Program-made: the position numbers and the translations under genes | In this document: one piece after another, positions 37,568 through 46,303 of the stretch | Layout of the letters: each line of letters opens with the position of its first letter | How positions within the stretch are numbered: the first letter of the stretch is position 1 | Notes under the pieces: generated by a model | The model's input: the letters and a program-made list of their open reading frames with translations, nothing else | The model's database searches: none | Told to the model about the DNA's origin: nothing | Assembly: GCF_024758705.1 (NCBI RefSeq) | Contig: NZ_CP096971.1 | Span: 372,001-436,000, forward strand | From: Sphingomonas sp. SUN019 | GTDB lineage: Bacteria > Pseudomonadota > Alphaproteobacteria > Sphingomonadales > Sphingomonadaceae | DNA: 64,000 nt | Direction: 5' to 3'

Positions 37568-38235
37568 TTATTGCCGTCGATGGCCCGGCTGCTTCGGGCA
37601 AGGGGACGATCGCGAAGGCGCTCGCCCGTCATTACAATCTGCCGCATCTGGATACGGGGCTTCTCTACCGTGCCGTCGCCGCGACGGTGCTGCGCCTGGA
37701 GTTGGACCCCGCGATCGAGGCCGATGCGGTCGCGGCGTGCGATTTCGACGAACTGACGCTGGCGGATCCGGTGCTGCGTGAGGATCATGTCGGAAAGGTC
37801 GCCTCGATCGTCTCGGCGCATCCGTTGGTGCGCGCCGCGCTGCTGCAGCGGCAGAAGAGGTTCGCGCATCAGACGAGCGGTGCGGTACTCGACGGGCGCG
37901 ACATCGGGACCGTCATCGCCCCCGACGCCGATGCAAAACTGTTCATCCGCGCGACTCCGACGATCCGCGCCAAGCGCCGCCACGCCGAATTGCAGGCGCA
38001 CGGATCGATGCTCAGCCTTGACCGGGTGCTGGCCGATATCCGGGCGCGCGATCAGCGTGACAGCACCCGCGCCGCCGCGCCGCTGACCCCGGCGCATGAC
38101 GCGGCGCTGCTCGACACCAGTTTCCTGTCGATCGAGGCCAGCGTGCAGAAGGCGATCGCGCTGGTCGACGCGCGCGTCGGCGGACAGGCCGAGCGCGAAA
38201 CCACCGCGCCGGAGGCACGCGCCAAAGCATCGTGA
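37564..38235 (+). CDS. cmk: (d)CMP kinase
   Basis: A 223-residue protein. The P-loop is AVDGPAASGKGTIAKALARH, followed by LDTGLLYRAVAATVL (substrate Arg/Tyr) and VLDGRDIGTVIAPDADAKLF. It phosphorylates CMP and dCMP. The start is placed at TTG 37564, which overlaps the aroA TGA (TTGA), has GGGGT upstream, and gives the standard IIAVDGP beginning; a GTG at 37549 is an alternative. It is followed by the TPR-sulfotransferase gene. Confidence 0.93.
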   Translation: MIIAVDGPAASGKGTIAKALARHYNLPHLDTGLLYRAVAATVLRLELDPAIEADAVAACDFDELTLADPVLREDHVGKVASIVSAHPLVRAALLQRQKRFAHQTSGAVLDGRDIGTVIAPDADAKLFIRATPTIRAKRRHAELQAHGSMLSLDRVLADIRARDQRDSTRAAAPLTPAHDAALLDTSFLSIEASVQKAIALVDARVGGQAERETTAPEARAKAS

Positions 38236-38266
38236 CCCGCCGCCGCGGCTGAGCTACGACCGCGGC

Positions 38267-40081
38267 ATGACGACCGAAACCAACACGCTCGATCCGCTGA
38301 CGAATCTGCTCGGCGAGGTGCGCCGGTTGATCGAGGCGAAACAGCCCGAACAGGCGCGCGAACTGCTTGCAGGGCATCGCGCGCTCGATCCTGGCACGTC
38401 GATCGGCTGGCGCGCGCTGGCCGGCGCGTGGCGGGCGGCGGGCGCGCCACAGATGGCGGCCGACGCGCAATTGCGCGCGATCGAGGCGGCTTTGCGCGAA
38501 CCGGATATGGCGGCGGCCAAGGCGGCGATGACGAAACGCGACTATGCCGCTGCCGAACGATTGTTGAAGGAGCGCCTGGCTGCGCGGCCGAGCGATGCGG
38601 CGGCGCTGGCGATGCTCGGCGATCTCGCGGTGCGCGCGCGGCATTTCGAGGATGCCGACCGGTTGCTGACGCGCGCGCTGGAGATCGCGCCCGGCTTCCG
38701 CCCGGCCCGCCAGAGCCTGGCCTTCGCGCACTACAGTCGCTCGCGCACCGCCGAAGGGCTTGAGCAGGTCGCGCTGATCCTGAACGAAGTTCCGTCGGAC
38801 ATTCCGGCGCGCGAGTTGAAGGGCGCGCTGCTGATCCAGCGCGGCGACGAGGAGGCCGCGATCGAACTGCTCCAGAAACTGCTGGCCGAAGCGCCCGATG
38901 GCGCCGCGTCGTCGTGGCTGCGGTTGGGGCATGCTTTGAAGTCGGTCGGTCGCACCGACGAAGGGATCGCCGCCTATCGACAGGCGATCGCGCGTGACAT
39001 CTCGGTCGGCGAAACGTGGTGGAGCCTGGCCAACCTCAAGACGTTCCGCTTCACCGATGCGGATGTGACGGCAATGCGCGCGCTGGTGGCGAATCCCGGC
39101 ACCAGCCACGCCGACCGCGCCGCAACCGAATTCGCGCTGGGAAAGGCGATGGAAGACGCGAAGGAGGACGAAACCGCCTTCGCGCACTATTCCCGCGGCA
39201 ATGCGCTGCGGCGTGAGACGACCCCCTATGACGCCGAGGAAACGACCACCCTGCGGCACCGCTGCGAGACCCTGTTCGACGCCGCCTTCTTCGCCGCTCG
39301 CCCCGGCGGCTGCCCGTCGCCCGAACCGATCTTCGTGGTCGGGATGCCGCGCTCGGGATCGACTCTGGTCGAACAAATCATCGGCAGCCATCCGTTGGTC
39401 GAAAGCACGCGCGAACTGTCGTTCCTGACCCGGATCATCCAGCGGATTGACGACCGCGCGGGCAAGGACGCCACGGGCCACTACCCGGAAATCCTCGCGA
39501 CGCTGACGCCCGAGCAGCGCTACGCGATGGGCCGCGAATATCTCGATCGCGCAGGCGCGATGCGGCGCACCGAACGGCCGTACTTCATCGACAAGATGCC
39601 CAACAATTTCCATCACGTCGGACTGATTCAGCTAATCCTGCCCAACGCGCGGATTGTCGATGCGCGGCGGCATCCGATGGCGACGGGCTTTTCCTGTTTC
39701 AAGCAAAGCTTCGCGCATCATCAGCAGTTCAGCTATGAACTGACTGAGCTTGGTCGCTATTACGTCGATTATGTCGAGTTGATGCGCGCGTATGATCGCG
39801 CCCTGCCCGGCCGAGTCCACCGTGTCGTCAACGAACGCCTGATCGCCGATGTGGAGGGGGAGGTTCGCGCCTTGCTCGACTATCTCCATCTGCCGTTCGA
39901 CGCCGCCTGCCTGTCGCCGCATGAGAACGCAGGCGCGATCCGTACGCCCAGCGCCGAACAGGTCCGCCAACCGATCGGCAATCAGGGTACCAATCAATGG
40001 CGTCGCTTCGACCGCCATCTCGGGCCGCTGCGCGATGCGCTCGGGCCGGTGATCGACAGCTATGCCGATCCCATCCCCTGA
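38267..40081 (+). CDS. TPR-repeat sulfotransferase family protein
   Basis: A 604-residue protein. Residues about 10 to 330 are a TPR-type helical repeat array (DYAAAERLLKERLAARPSDA, HFEDADRLLTRALEIAPGFR, RTDEGIAAYRQAIARDISVG). The sulfotransferase domain follows, with the 5'-phosphosulfate loop IFVVGMPRSGSTLVEQIIGS near 355-375, and NARIVDARRHPMATGFSCF as the 3'-phosphate part. PAPS is the presumed donor; the acceptor is unknown, and a protein or cell-surface glycan is possible given the TPRs. It sits between cmk and rpsA, which are usually adjacent, so it is an insertion into a conserved cluster. Confidence 0.88.
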   Translation: MTTETNTLDPLTNLLGEVRRLIEAKQPEQARELLAGHRALDPGTSIGWRALAGAWRAAGAPQMAADAQLRAIEAALREPDMAAAKAAMTKRDYAAAERLLKERLAARPSDAAALAMLGDLAVRARHFEDADRLLTRALEIAPGFRPARQSLAFAHYSRSRTAEGLEQVALILNEVPSDIPARELKGALLIQRGDEEAAIELLQKLLAEAPDGAASSWLRLGHALKSVGRTDEGIAAYRQAIARDISVGETWWSLANLKTFRFTDADVTAMRALVANPGTSHADRAATEFALGKAMEDAKEDETAFAHYSRGNALRRETTPYDAEETTTLRHRCETLFDAAFFAARPGGCPSPEPIFVVGMPRSGSTLVEQIIGSHPLVESTRELSFLTRIIQRIDDRAGKDATGHYPEILATLTPEQRYAMGREYLDRAGAMRRTERPYFIDKMPNNFHHVGLIQLILPNARIVDARRHPMATGFSCFKQSFAHHQQFSYELTELGRYYVDYVELMRAYDRALPGRVHRVVNERLIADVEGEVRALLDYLHLPFDAACLSPHENAGAIRTPSAEQVRQPIGNQGTNQWRRFDRHLGPLRDALGPVIDSYADPIP

Positions 40082-40159
40082 AATGCCGCGCTATCTTGCC
40101 CTGAAGCCGCTGTTGCGCTAAGGGCGCGCGGTCCGGCGGGCTGGGGCTTGCGGCGGCGT

Positions 40160-40188
40160 GGCGCGGAGGATTCCTCACGCGCCCTTTT
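40160..40188 (+). promoter_or_regulatory. Terminator-like hairpin in the rpsA leader
   Basis: GGCGCG-GAGG pairs with CCTC-A-CGCGCC around a 3-base loop and is followed by CTTTTCGCATTT. It lies 79 bases after the sulfotransferase stop and 138 bases before the rpsA ATG. It could simply terminate upstream transcription, or act as an attenuator in an autoregulated rpsA leader. The rest of the 245-base gap shows nothing else that I recognise. Confidence 0.5.
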
Positions 40189-40326
40189 CGCATTTGTGCG
40201 TCGAGGTCCGCCACTGCTCCATTTCGCACGGATGCTGCGTCGGCATGGGGCCTGCGCGGCGTTTAGGCCAAGACCGCCGGACACAACCGGCTGGCCCGAA
40301 ACGAACGATTTAGGACACTGACTTTT

Positions 40327-42045
40327 ATGGCCACCCAGGCAAATCCCACACGCGACGATTTCGCGGCGATGCTCGATGACATGTTCGGCGGCGCCGACAG
40401 CTTCGAAGGCCGCGTGGTGCACGGCACCGTCACCGGCATCGAAAACGACATGGCGGTCATCGACGTCGGGCTGAAGAGCGAAGGCCGCGTGCCGTTGCGC
40501 GAATTCGCCGCGCCGGGCCAGAAGGCCGAGCTGAAGGTCGGTGACGAAGTCGAGGTCTATGTCGACCGCGTGGAAAACGTCCACGGCGAAGCGATGCTGT
40601 CGCGCGATCGCGCCCGCCGCGAAGCCGCCTGGGACAAGCTGGAAACCGAATTCACCAAGACCGCGCGCGTCGAAGGCGTGATCTTCGGCCGCGTGAAGGG
40701 CGGCTTCACCGTCGACCTGAGCGGCGCGGTGGCGTTCCTGCCCGGCTCGCAGGTCGACATCCGCCCGGTGCGCGACGTGACCCCGCTGATGGACATCCCG
40801 CAGCCGTTCCAGATCCTGAAGATGGACCGCAAGCGCGGCAACATCGTCGTATCGCGCCGCGCTGTCCTCGAAGAAACCCGTGCAGAGCAGCGTTCGGGCC
40901 TGATCATGAGCCTGGCCGAGGGCCAGATCATCGAAGGCGTGGTTAAGAACATCACCGATTACGGTGCGTTCGTCGATCTCGGCGGGATCGACGGCCTGCT
41001 GCACGTCACCGACCTCAGCTACAAGCGCGTCGGCCACCCGAGCGAGATGATCAACATAGGCGACACCGTGAAGGTGCAGATCATCCGCATCAACAAGGAC
41101 ACGCAGCGCATCAGCCTCGGCATGAAGCAGCTCGAGAGCGACCCGTGGGATGGCGCGATGGCGAAGTATCCGGTCGGCGCGAAGCTGTCGGGCCGCGTCA
41201 CGAACATCACCGAATATGGCGCGTTCGTCGAACTGGAAGCGGGCATCGAAGGCCTGGTCCATGTCAGCGAGATGAGCTGGACCAAGAAGAACGTCCATCC
41301 GGGCAAGATCGTGTCGACCTCGCAGGAAGTCGACGTCATCGTGCTCGAGGTCGACGAGGACAAGCGTCGCATCTCGCTGGGCCTGAAGCAGGCCATCAGC
41401 AATCCGTGGGAGGCGTTCGCCGCCGAACATCCGATCGGCTCGACCGTCGAGGGCGAAGTCAAGAACGCGACCGAATTCGGCCTGTTTATCGGGCTCGACA
41501 ACGACGTCGACGGCATGGTCCATATGTCGGACATCGCGTGGGGCGTGTCGGGCGAGGATGCGTTGAACCTCCATCGCAAGGGTGAAACCGTCCAGGCAGT
41601 CGTGCTCGACATCGATCCCGAGAAGGAGCGCATCTCGCTCGGCATGAAGCAGCTCGAGCGTGGCGCACCCGTTGCGGGCGGCATCGCGGCGGCTGGCGAC
41701 AAGCTGAACAAGAATGCGGTCGTCACCGTGACCGTGCTCGAAGTTCGCGACGCGGGCCTCGAAGTGCAGCAGGGCGACGATGGCGCGACCGGCTTCATCA
41801 AGCGTACGGACCTAGGCCGCGATCGCGACGAGCAGCGTCCGGAGCGGTTCCAGGTCGGGCAGAAGTTCGACGCGATGGTCACCGGCTTCGATCGGTCGAA
41901 GAAGCCTACCTTCTCGATCAAGGCGATGCAGATCTCCGAAGAGAAGCAGGCCGTGGCGCAATACGGCTCGTCGGATTCGGGCGCATCGCTCGGCGATATC
42001 CTGGGTGCGGCGCTCAAGGCGAAGACCGACGACGGCAAGAACTGA
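40327..42045 (+). CDS. rpsA: 30S ribosomal protein S1
   Basis: A 572-residue protein built of consecutive S1 (OB-fold) domains. The first starts near GRVVHGTVTGIENDMAVIDV; later repeats read ITDYGAFVDLGGIDGLLHVT, ITEYGAFVELEAGIEGLVHV and ATEFGLFIGLDNDVDGMVHM, each followed by an I-LG-KQ segment (RISLGMKQLESDPW). S1 brings mRNA to the 30S subunit. It is followed by a strong hairpin and then ihfB, the conserved rpsA-ihfB order. Confidence 0.97.
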   Translation: MATQANPTRDDFAAMLDDMFGGADSFEGRVVHGTVTGIENDMAVIDVGLKSEGRVPLREFAAPGQKAELKVGDEVEVYVDRVENVHGEAMLSRDRARREAAWDKLETEFTKTARVEGVIFGRVKGGFTVDLSGAVAFLPGSQVDIRPVRDVTPLMDIPQPFQILKMDRKRGNIVVSRRAVLEETRAEQRSGLIMSLAEGQIIEGVVKNITDYGAFVDLGGIDGLLHVTDLSYKRVGHPSEMINIGDTVKVQIIRINKDTQRISLGMKQLESDPWDGAMAKYPVGAKLSGRVTNITEYGAFVELEAGIEGLVHVSEMSWTKKNVHPGKIVSTSQEVDVIVLEVDEDKRRISLGLKQAISNPWEAFAAEHPIGSTVEGEVKNATEFGLFIGLDNDVDGMVHMSDIAWGVSGEDALNLHRKGETVQAVVLDIDPEKERISLGMKQLERGAPVAGGIAAAGDKLNKNAVVTVTVLEVRDAGLEVQQGDDGATGFIKRTDLGRDRDEQRPERFQVGQKFDAMVTGFDRSKKPTFSIKAMQISEEKQAVAQYGSSDSGASLGDILGAALKAKTDDGKN

Positions 42046-42055
42046 TACGACGAGC

Positions 42056-42093
42056 GGGGGAGCCAGGTGGGCAATCGCCCGCCCGGCTCCCCC
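42056..42093 (+). terminator. Hairpin terminator after rpsA
   Basis: GGGGGAGCC at 42056-42064 pairs with GGCTCCCCC at 42085-42093, with an inner GGGC/GCCC helix. It begins 11 bases after the rpsA stop. The U-tract is poor (TATCCTATGTTGT), as is common in this genome. Confidence 0.7.
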
Positions 42094-42229
42094 TATCCTA
42101 TGTTGTCATATGGCGACAAAAAGTTTCACTTCGGACCTATTCGGTGAACCGATTGACCTGTATCTATTGCGGAGCGTGTAACCGCGATGCCGGATAGTGT
42201 GATTCGGCAAACCTTTGGGGATGCCGAGG

Positions 42230-42508
42230 ATGATCCGGTCTGAACTTGTACAGCAGATTGCAGAGGACAACCCGGAGTTGTCGTTGCGCGACGTCGAAGC
42301 GATCGTGTCGACGTTTTTCGATGAGATCGTGCGACGGCTTGCCGAGGACGGCAGGGTCGAACTGCGTGGCTTTGGCGCCTTCTCCACCCGCGCACGCGGC
42401 GCGCGTACCGGCCGCAACCCGCGCACCGGCGAACTGGTCGACGTTACCGCCAAGCGCGTGCCCTATTTCAAACCCGGCAAGGAAATGCGCGTCCGCCTGA
42501 ACGTGTGA
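42230..42508 (+). CDS. ihfB: Integration host factor beta subunit
   Basis: A 92-residue HU/IHF-family protein: [20 protein letters not shown], then [20 protein letters not shown], the beta-arm [20 protein letters not shown] with the invariant GRNP, and [15 protein letters not shown]. The heterodimer with IhfA bends DNA sharply. The ATG at 42230 is chosen over an upstream ATG at 42221 because it gives the family start and has GGGGAT at proper distance. It lies downstream of rpsA as in most proteobacteria. Confidence 0.94.
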   Translation: MIRSELVQQIAEDNPELSLRDVEAIVSTFFDEIVRRLAEDGRVELRGFGAFSTRARGARTGRNPRTGELVDVTAKRVPYFKPGKEMRVRLNV

Positions 42509-42575
42509 CCGCCACCGGATGATGCGGCCCCGCGCTTGACGCCAGCCGCGCCGTCGTCTCTTTCGGACGCTGTGT

Positions 42576-42662
42576 GCGGACGTGGCGAAATTGGTAGACG
42601 CACGGGACTTAAAATCCCTCGCTGGCAACGGCATGCGGGTTCGAGTCCCGCCGTCCGCACCA
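42576..42662 (+). tRNA. tRNA-Leu (TAA)
   Basis: 87 bases including CCA, with the long variable arm of class II tRNAs. The acceptor stem is GCGGACG/CGTCCGC, the anticodon stem-loop GGGA-CTTAAAA-TCCC with anticodon TAA, the variable region CTCGCTGGCAACGGCATG and the T-arm GCGGG-TTCGAGT-CCCGC. It decodes UUA/UUG. The next open frame starts within or just at its 3' end. Confidence 0.94.
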
Positions 42663-42664
42663 CC

Positions 42665-44101
42665 CTGCTCGCTGCGCTTCTGCTCGCGGGATGCGGCCAG
42701 CGCGCAGACGTAGGGCCGGTCGTCGTCAGCGCGATCGGCGAGCCGCCGGAACTCAGCGATGCCAGTCTTACGAAGCGCGATACGCCGGCGCGCGTGCTGG
42801 CCGACTCGATCGCTCAGGGCCTGGTTCGGTTCGACGCCGCAGGGCAGATCGAACCCGGGATCGCCGAACGCTGGATCGTCACCGACGAAGGCAACAGCTA
42901 CATCTTCCGTCTGCGCGACGCCGAATGGTCCGACGGCAAGCCGGTTACCGCGGCCGATATCGTGACCATCCTGAAACGGCAGATCGCGCCGGGTTCGCAC
43001 AACCCGCTCGCGCCGTATCTGACTGCGATCGATTCGATCGTCGAGATGACGCCGCAGGTGATCCAGATCGAGCTGAGCCGCCCGCGACCCGATCTCCTGA
43101 AGCTGTTCGCCCAGCCCGAAATGGCGATCGTGCGGTTGCGTCCACCGGGCGGCACCGGGCCTTTCCGCATCGTGCGGCAGGGAGCGCGATCGCTCCGGAT
43201 GACGCCGGTTCCCGATCCCAACCGCGCGATCGACGAGCAGCGTGAGCCAACGCCCGAAGACGACGTGCGGCTGATCTCGGAACGCGCCGCGCGTGCGATC
43301 GTCCGCTTCGCTGCGAAACAGTCCGATCTGGTGACCGGCGGCACGATCGCCGATTGGCCGCTGATCGCCATGACGGAGGTCGCCCCCGCCAACATCCGTC
43401 TCGATCCCGCGGCCGGTCTGTTCGGACTGACGATCGTCAATCGCGAAGGTTTTCTGGCCGCGGTCGAGAACCGCGCCGCGGTGGCCGGCGCGATCGACCG
43501 CGAGGCCCTGACCGAAACCTTCACCCCCGATTGGACGCCGACCGAGACGTTGCTTCCCGATCAGCTCGATTCGACCATTCCGCCCGCACAACCCGCCTGG
43601 GCCAGCGTTCCGCTCGCCGATCGTCGGATCGCCGGCCGCAACGCGGTAGCGCGATGGCGCGGCGCTAACCGTGGCGCCGCACCGGCGGTTCGCGTCGCAT
43701 TGCCGGTCGGTCCGGGAGCGACGACGCTGTGGACTCGCATCGCGGTCGACCTGATGGCGATCGGCGTCCGTCCCACGCGCGTCGGGATGGACGATGACGC
43801 CGACCTGCGGCTGATCGATCAGGTCGCGCCGCATGATAGCGCGCGCTGGTACGTCGCGAATGCCTGCGCGCCATGCAGCACCGAGGCGACGGCAGCAATC
43901 GAGGCCGCGCGGCTCGCCCCGACGCTGGGCCAACGCGCCGCCGCGCTGGCCGCTGCCGACGCTGCGCTGGCGCTCGACGTGTCGTACATCCCAATCGCGC
44001 GGCCGTTCCGCTGGTCGCTGGTCGCGCTGCGCTTGCGGCAGTGGCAGGCGAACGCGCGCGCGTGGCACCCGTTGAACCGGCTGCGTCGCGACACCAATTG
44101 A
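42665..44101 (+). CDS. Solute-binding lipoprotein (SBP_bac_5-like), 5' end uncertain
   Basis: About 478 residues. The lipobox LLAGCGQR puts the acylated Cys at 42692, only ten codons from the given start. The rest resembles peptide/nickel ABC binding proteins: QGLVRFDAAGQIEPGIAERW, NSYIFRLRDAEWSDGKPVTA (the family W-DG-P-TA-D signature), then VPLADRRIAGRNAVARWRGA. No permease or ATPase gene adjoins. No ATG, GTG or TTG lies in frame between the tRNA 3' end and the lipobox. The only earlier one, a TTG at 42536, would require reading through tRNA-Leu. CTG at 42665 is a placeholder; the next is a GTG near 42794, after the lipobox. Confidence 0.65.
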   Translation: MLAALLLAGCGQRADVGPVVVSAIGEPPELSDASLTKRDTPARVLADSIAQGLVRFDAAGQIEPGIAERWIVTDEGNSYIFRLRDAEWSDGKPVTAADIVTILKRQIAPGSHNPLAPYLTAIDSIVEMTPQVIQIELSRPRPDLLKLFAQPEMAIVRLRPPGGTGPFRIVRQGARSLRMTPVPDPNRAIDEQREPTPEDDVRLISERAARAIVRFAAKQSDLVTGGTIADWPLIAMTEVAPANIRLDPAAGLFGLTIVNREGFLAAVENRAAVAGAIDREALTETFTPDWTPTETLLPDQLDSTIPPAQPAWASVPLADRRIAGRNAVARWRGANRGAAPAVRVALPVGPGATTLWTRIAVDLMAIGVRPTRVGMDDDADLRLIDQVAPHDSARWYVANACAPCSTEATAAIEAARLAPTLGQRAAALAAADAALALDVSYIPIARPFRWSLVALRLRQWQANARAWHPLNRLRRDTN

Positions 44102-44106
44102 GGGTG

Positions 44107-44532
44107 ATGACAGAGCGCGCAACCCATATCGACCCCGCCCCGTTCGCCACCGGCATTACGCCGGGGACAGATCCCGCATCGGTCCGCAAGCGGATCGAGG
44201 CGATGGAGCAATTGCTGGAGGGCGCTGTCGTCATCCCCGGCATCAACCGGCGCGTGGGGCTGGACTTCGCGTTGGGGCTGGTCCCGGTCGTCGGCGACCT
44301 GTTCGCCGCCGCACTGGGCGCGTGGATCGTGTGGGAGGCGCGCAACCTCGGCATGACGAAGTTCCAGCTGACGCGGATGGCGGGCCGCGTCGGGTTCGAC
44401 GCGCTCCTGGGCGCGGTGCCGTTGATCGGCGATGCGGCTGATTTCTTCTACCGGTCGAACACGCGCAACCTGAAGACGATCAAGCGCCACCTCGACAAGC
44501 ATCACCCCGCGACGGCGACGATCACTCAATAA
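44107..44532 (+). CDS. DUF4112 family membrane protein
   Basis: A 141-residue protein. SVRKRIEAMEQLLEGAVVIP, then GINRRVGLDFALGLVPVVGD and LLGAVPLIGDAADFFYRSNT is DUF4112: two membrane segments each with a P-(V/I)-GD turn. Function is unknown. It follows the lipoprotein gene by five bases and overlaps the end of the convergent NamZ gene by seven. Confidence 0.85.
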   Translation: MTERATHIDPAPFATGITPGTDPASVRKRIEAMEQLLEGAVVIPGINRRVGLDFALGLVPVVGDLFAAALGAWIVWEARNLGMTKFQLTRMAGRVGFDALLGAVPLIGDAADFFYRSNTRNLKTIKRHLDKHHPATATITQ

Positions 44533-45722
44533 AGTAGGTACGATCGCCGGGTTTCCATCCACGCGGCCTCGTCGGGCAGCGTGATCGCATCGAGATCGGC
44601 GGGCGTTGCGGACGTATCGTCAACCCATTCGCGTAGCGCCGGGCCGCCGTTGATGACGTCGATCGCGAGCTTGTCGAACTCATATTCATACGGAAAGTTG
44701 CGCCACAGGTCGTAGTCCGGATATAGTATGCGGATCGCCTTGAACGCCAGCGCCTGCACCCGCCACGGGCGGAACGCGGCGTGATCGTACCCTGCCCCCT
44801 CGGCGTGGATGAAGACACCGCTGCACAGTTGACCGTGATGTTTGTGGAAGGTCGGCTGGAACGCCACGTCGCGCAATGTACAGCCGGTCAGCCACTCGGG
44901 TGCGAGGCGGCGCATCTCGGCGATCACCGCCTTCGCATCGATATTCGGCGCACCGAACAGCTCCAATGGCCGCGTCGTCCCGCGGCCTTCGGACAATGTC
45001 GTCCCCTCCAGCATCACGGTGCCGGCGTAATCGCGAGCCATGTTGACGTTGGCGGCGTTGGGGCTTGGGTTGATCCACGGTCGTTCGGCAGGCCAGCCGA
45101 AGCCCGGCCCAATCTCGGGCTGCCACCCCTCCATCGCGATCACGTGGTAATCCACGTCGAGCCGGAAATGGTCGACAAACCACCGCCCCATCTCGCCCAG
45201 CGTCATCCCGTGCCGCATCGGCATCGGCCCCGCCCCGACGAAACTCTCCCAGCCGGGTCGCAGCGTCAGCCCCTCGACCGGGCGGCCGGCGGGGTTGGGG
45301 CGATCGAGCACCCACACCGCTTTCCCATGCGCTTCCGCTGCTTCCAGCACGTACAGCAATGTCGTCACGAAGGTGTAGATGCGGCAGCCGACGTCCTGCA
45401 GATCGACCAGCAGCACATCGAACGTGTGCATCGATTGCCCGCTCGGCCGCCGCACCTCGCCGTACAGGCTGAAGACCGGCACGTTGTAGGTCGGATCGGT
45501 GAAGTCGGGCGACTCCATCATATTGTCCTGCAAATCACCGCGCACGCCGTGCTGCGGCCCGAACATCGCGGTGACGTTCACCCCCGCCGCGACCAGCGCG
45601 TCGAGGCTGTGCGTCAGGTCGGCGGTCACCGACGCAGGGTGGGCGAGCAAGGCGACGCGTTTCCCCTCCAGCGGCTTGCGCAAGGCAGGGTCGGCGAGCA
45701 GGCGATCGATACCGAATTTCAT
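44526..45722 (-). CDS. Exo-beta-N-acetylmuramidase NamZ family (DUF1343)
   Basis: A 398-residue protein without a clear signal peptide. GKRVALLAHPASVTADLTHS, then VTAMFGPQHGVRGDLQDNMM, VPVFSLYGEVRRPSGQSM, FDVLLVDLQDVGCRIYTFVT and WVLDRPNPAGRPVEGLTLRP are the DUF1343 blocks. Family members release N-acetylmuramic acid from muropeptides in cell-wall recycling. Lack of a signal peptide points to a cytosolic enzyme acting on imported fragments. Its ATG overlaps the stop of the DOMON-like gene (ATGA), so the two are coupled. Confidence 0.88.
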   Translation of the reverse strand: MKFGIDRLLADPALRKPLEGKRVALLAHPASVTADLTHSLDALVAAGVNVTAMFGPQHGVRGDLQDNMMESPDFTDPTYNVPVFSLYGEVRRPSGQSMHTFDVLLVDLQDVGCRIYTFVTTLLYVLEAAEAHGKAVWVLDRPNPAGRPVEGLTLRPGWESFVGAGPMPMRHGMTLGEMGRWFVDHFRLDVDYHVIAMEGWQPEIGPGFGWPAERPWINPSPNAANVNMARDYAGTVMLEGTTLSEGRGTTRPLELFGAPNIDAKAVIAEMRRLAPEWLTGCTLRDVAFQPTFHKHHGQLCSGVFIHAEGAGYDHAAFRPWRVQALAFKAIRILYPDYDLWRNFPYEYEFDKLAIDVINGGPALREWVDDTSATPADLDAITLPDEAAWMETRRSYLLY

Positions 45723-46252
45723 GAGGCGTCAGGTGCCGGGAGCCGCGCGACGAAGCAAGCCGGGTTGTGGAAATCCGGCGCGCCCGGCGGATGCGCGAGC
45801 GACCAGAACGACTTCCGCTCGCCCTGCTCCTCGATCACCGCGGTCAACGCCATGCGCAGCGGCCCCGGCGGCAATCCACCGAGGTCGCAGTCCACCTCAA
45901 TGCGGTCCGATAATCGCTCGATCTGCGGCGCTATGTCGCGGTCGAGTGGGGCCATCCCCTCGCGATAGCCGTCGAACGTGTACGCCGCCCACCGTGTGGA
46001 TGGGGAGAAATTGAACTCGACGTATCGTTCGTCGTCGTCGTTGAACATCAGGAACAGCTCGAAACAGGTGGTCTTCCACAGCCCGTCAGCGCGTTCGGGC
46101 GTGACCAACTCCGGCACGATAAGCCGCTCGGCCCCTTCCACGACATAGGTCAGGAGAACATCGTCCCGGTCCGTCAGATGCAGTTCCACGGTAATCTCGC
46201 GCACCGCCAGCGGCGGATGATTGGGGTGTGGGATCAGGTGAAAACGGTGCAT
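45719..46252 (-). CDS. DOMON-like domain protein
   Basis: A 177-residue soluble beta-rich protein. [20 protein letters not shown], then [40 protein letters not shown] and [20 protein letters not shown] fit the DOMON-like (CBM9-like) domain proteins of Sphingomonads. Such folds bind sugars or haem. Coupled to NamZ by an ATGA overlap, a sugar- or muropeptide-related role is a reasonable inference. The ATG at 46252 has GAGTGA upstream and is preferred to a GTG at 46261. Confidence 0.75.
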   Translation of the reverse strand: MHRFHLIPHPNHPPLAVREITVELHLTDRDDVLLTYVVEGAERLIVPELVTPERADGLWKTTCFELFLMFNDDDERYVEFNFSPSTRWAAYTFDGYREGMAPLDRDIAPQIERLSDRIEVDCDLGGLPPGPLRMALTAVIEEQGERKSFWSLAHPPGAPDFHNPACFVARLPAPDAS

Positions 46253-46303
46253 CCGCGTCACTCTATGAAATTTGAGCGCAAGTCGCTATGTGCCGCGCCT
46301 CCC

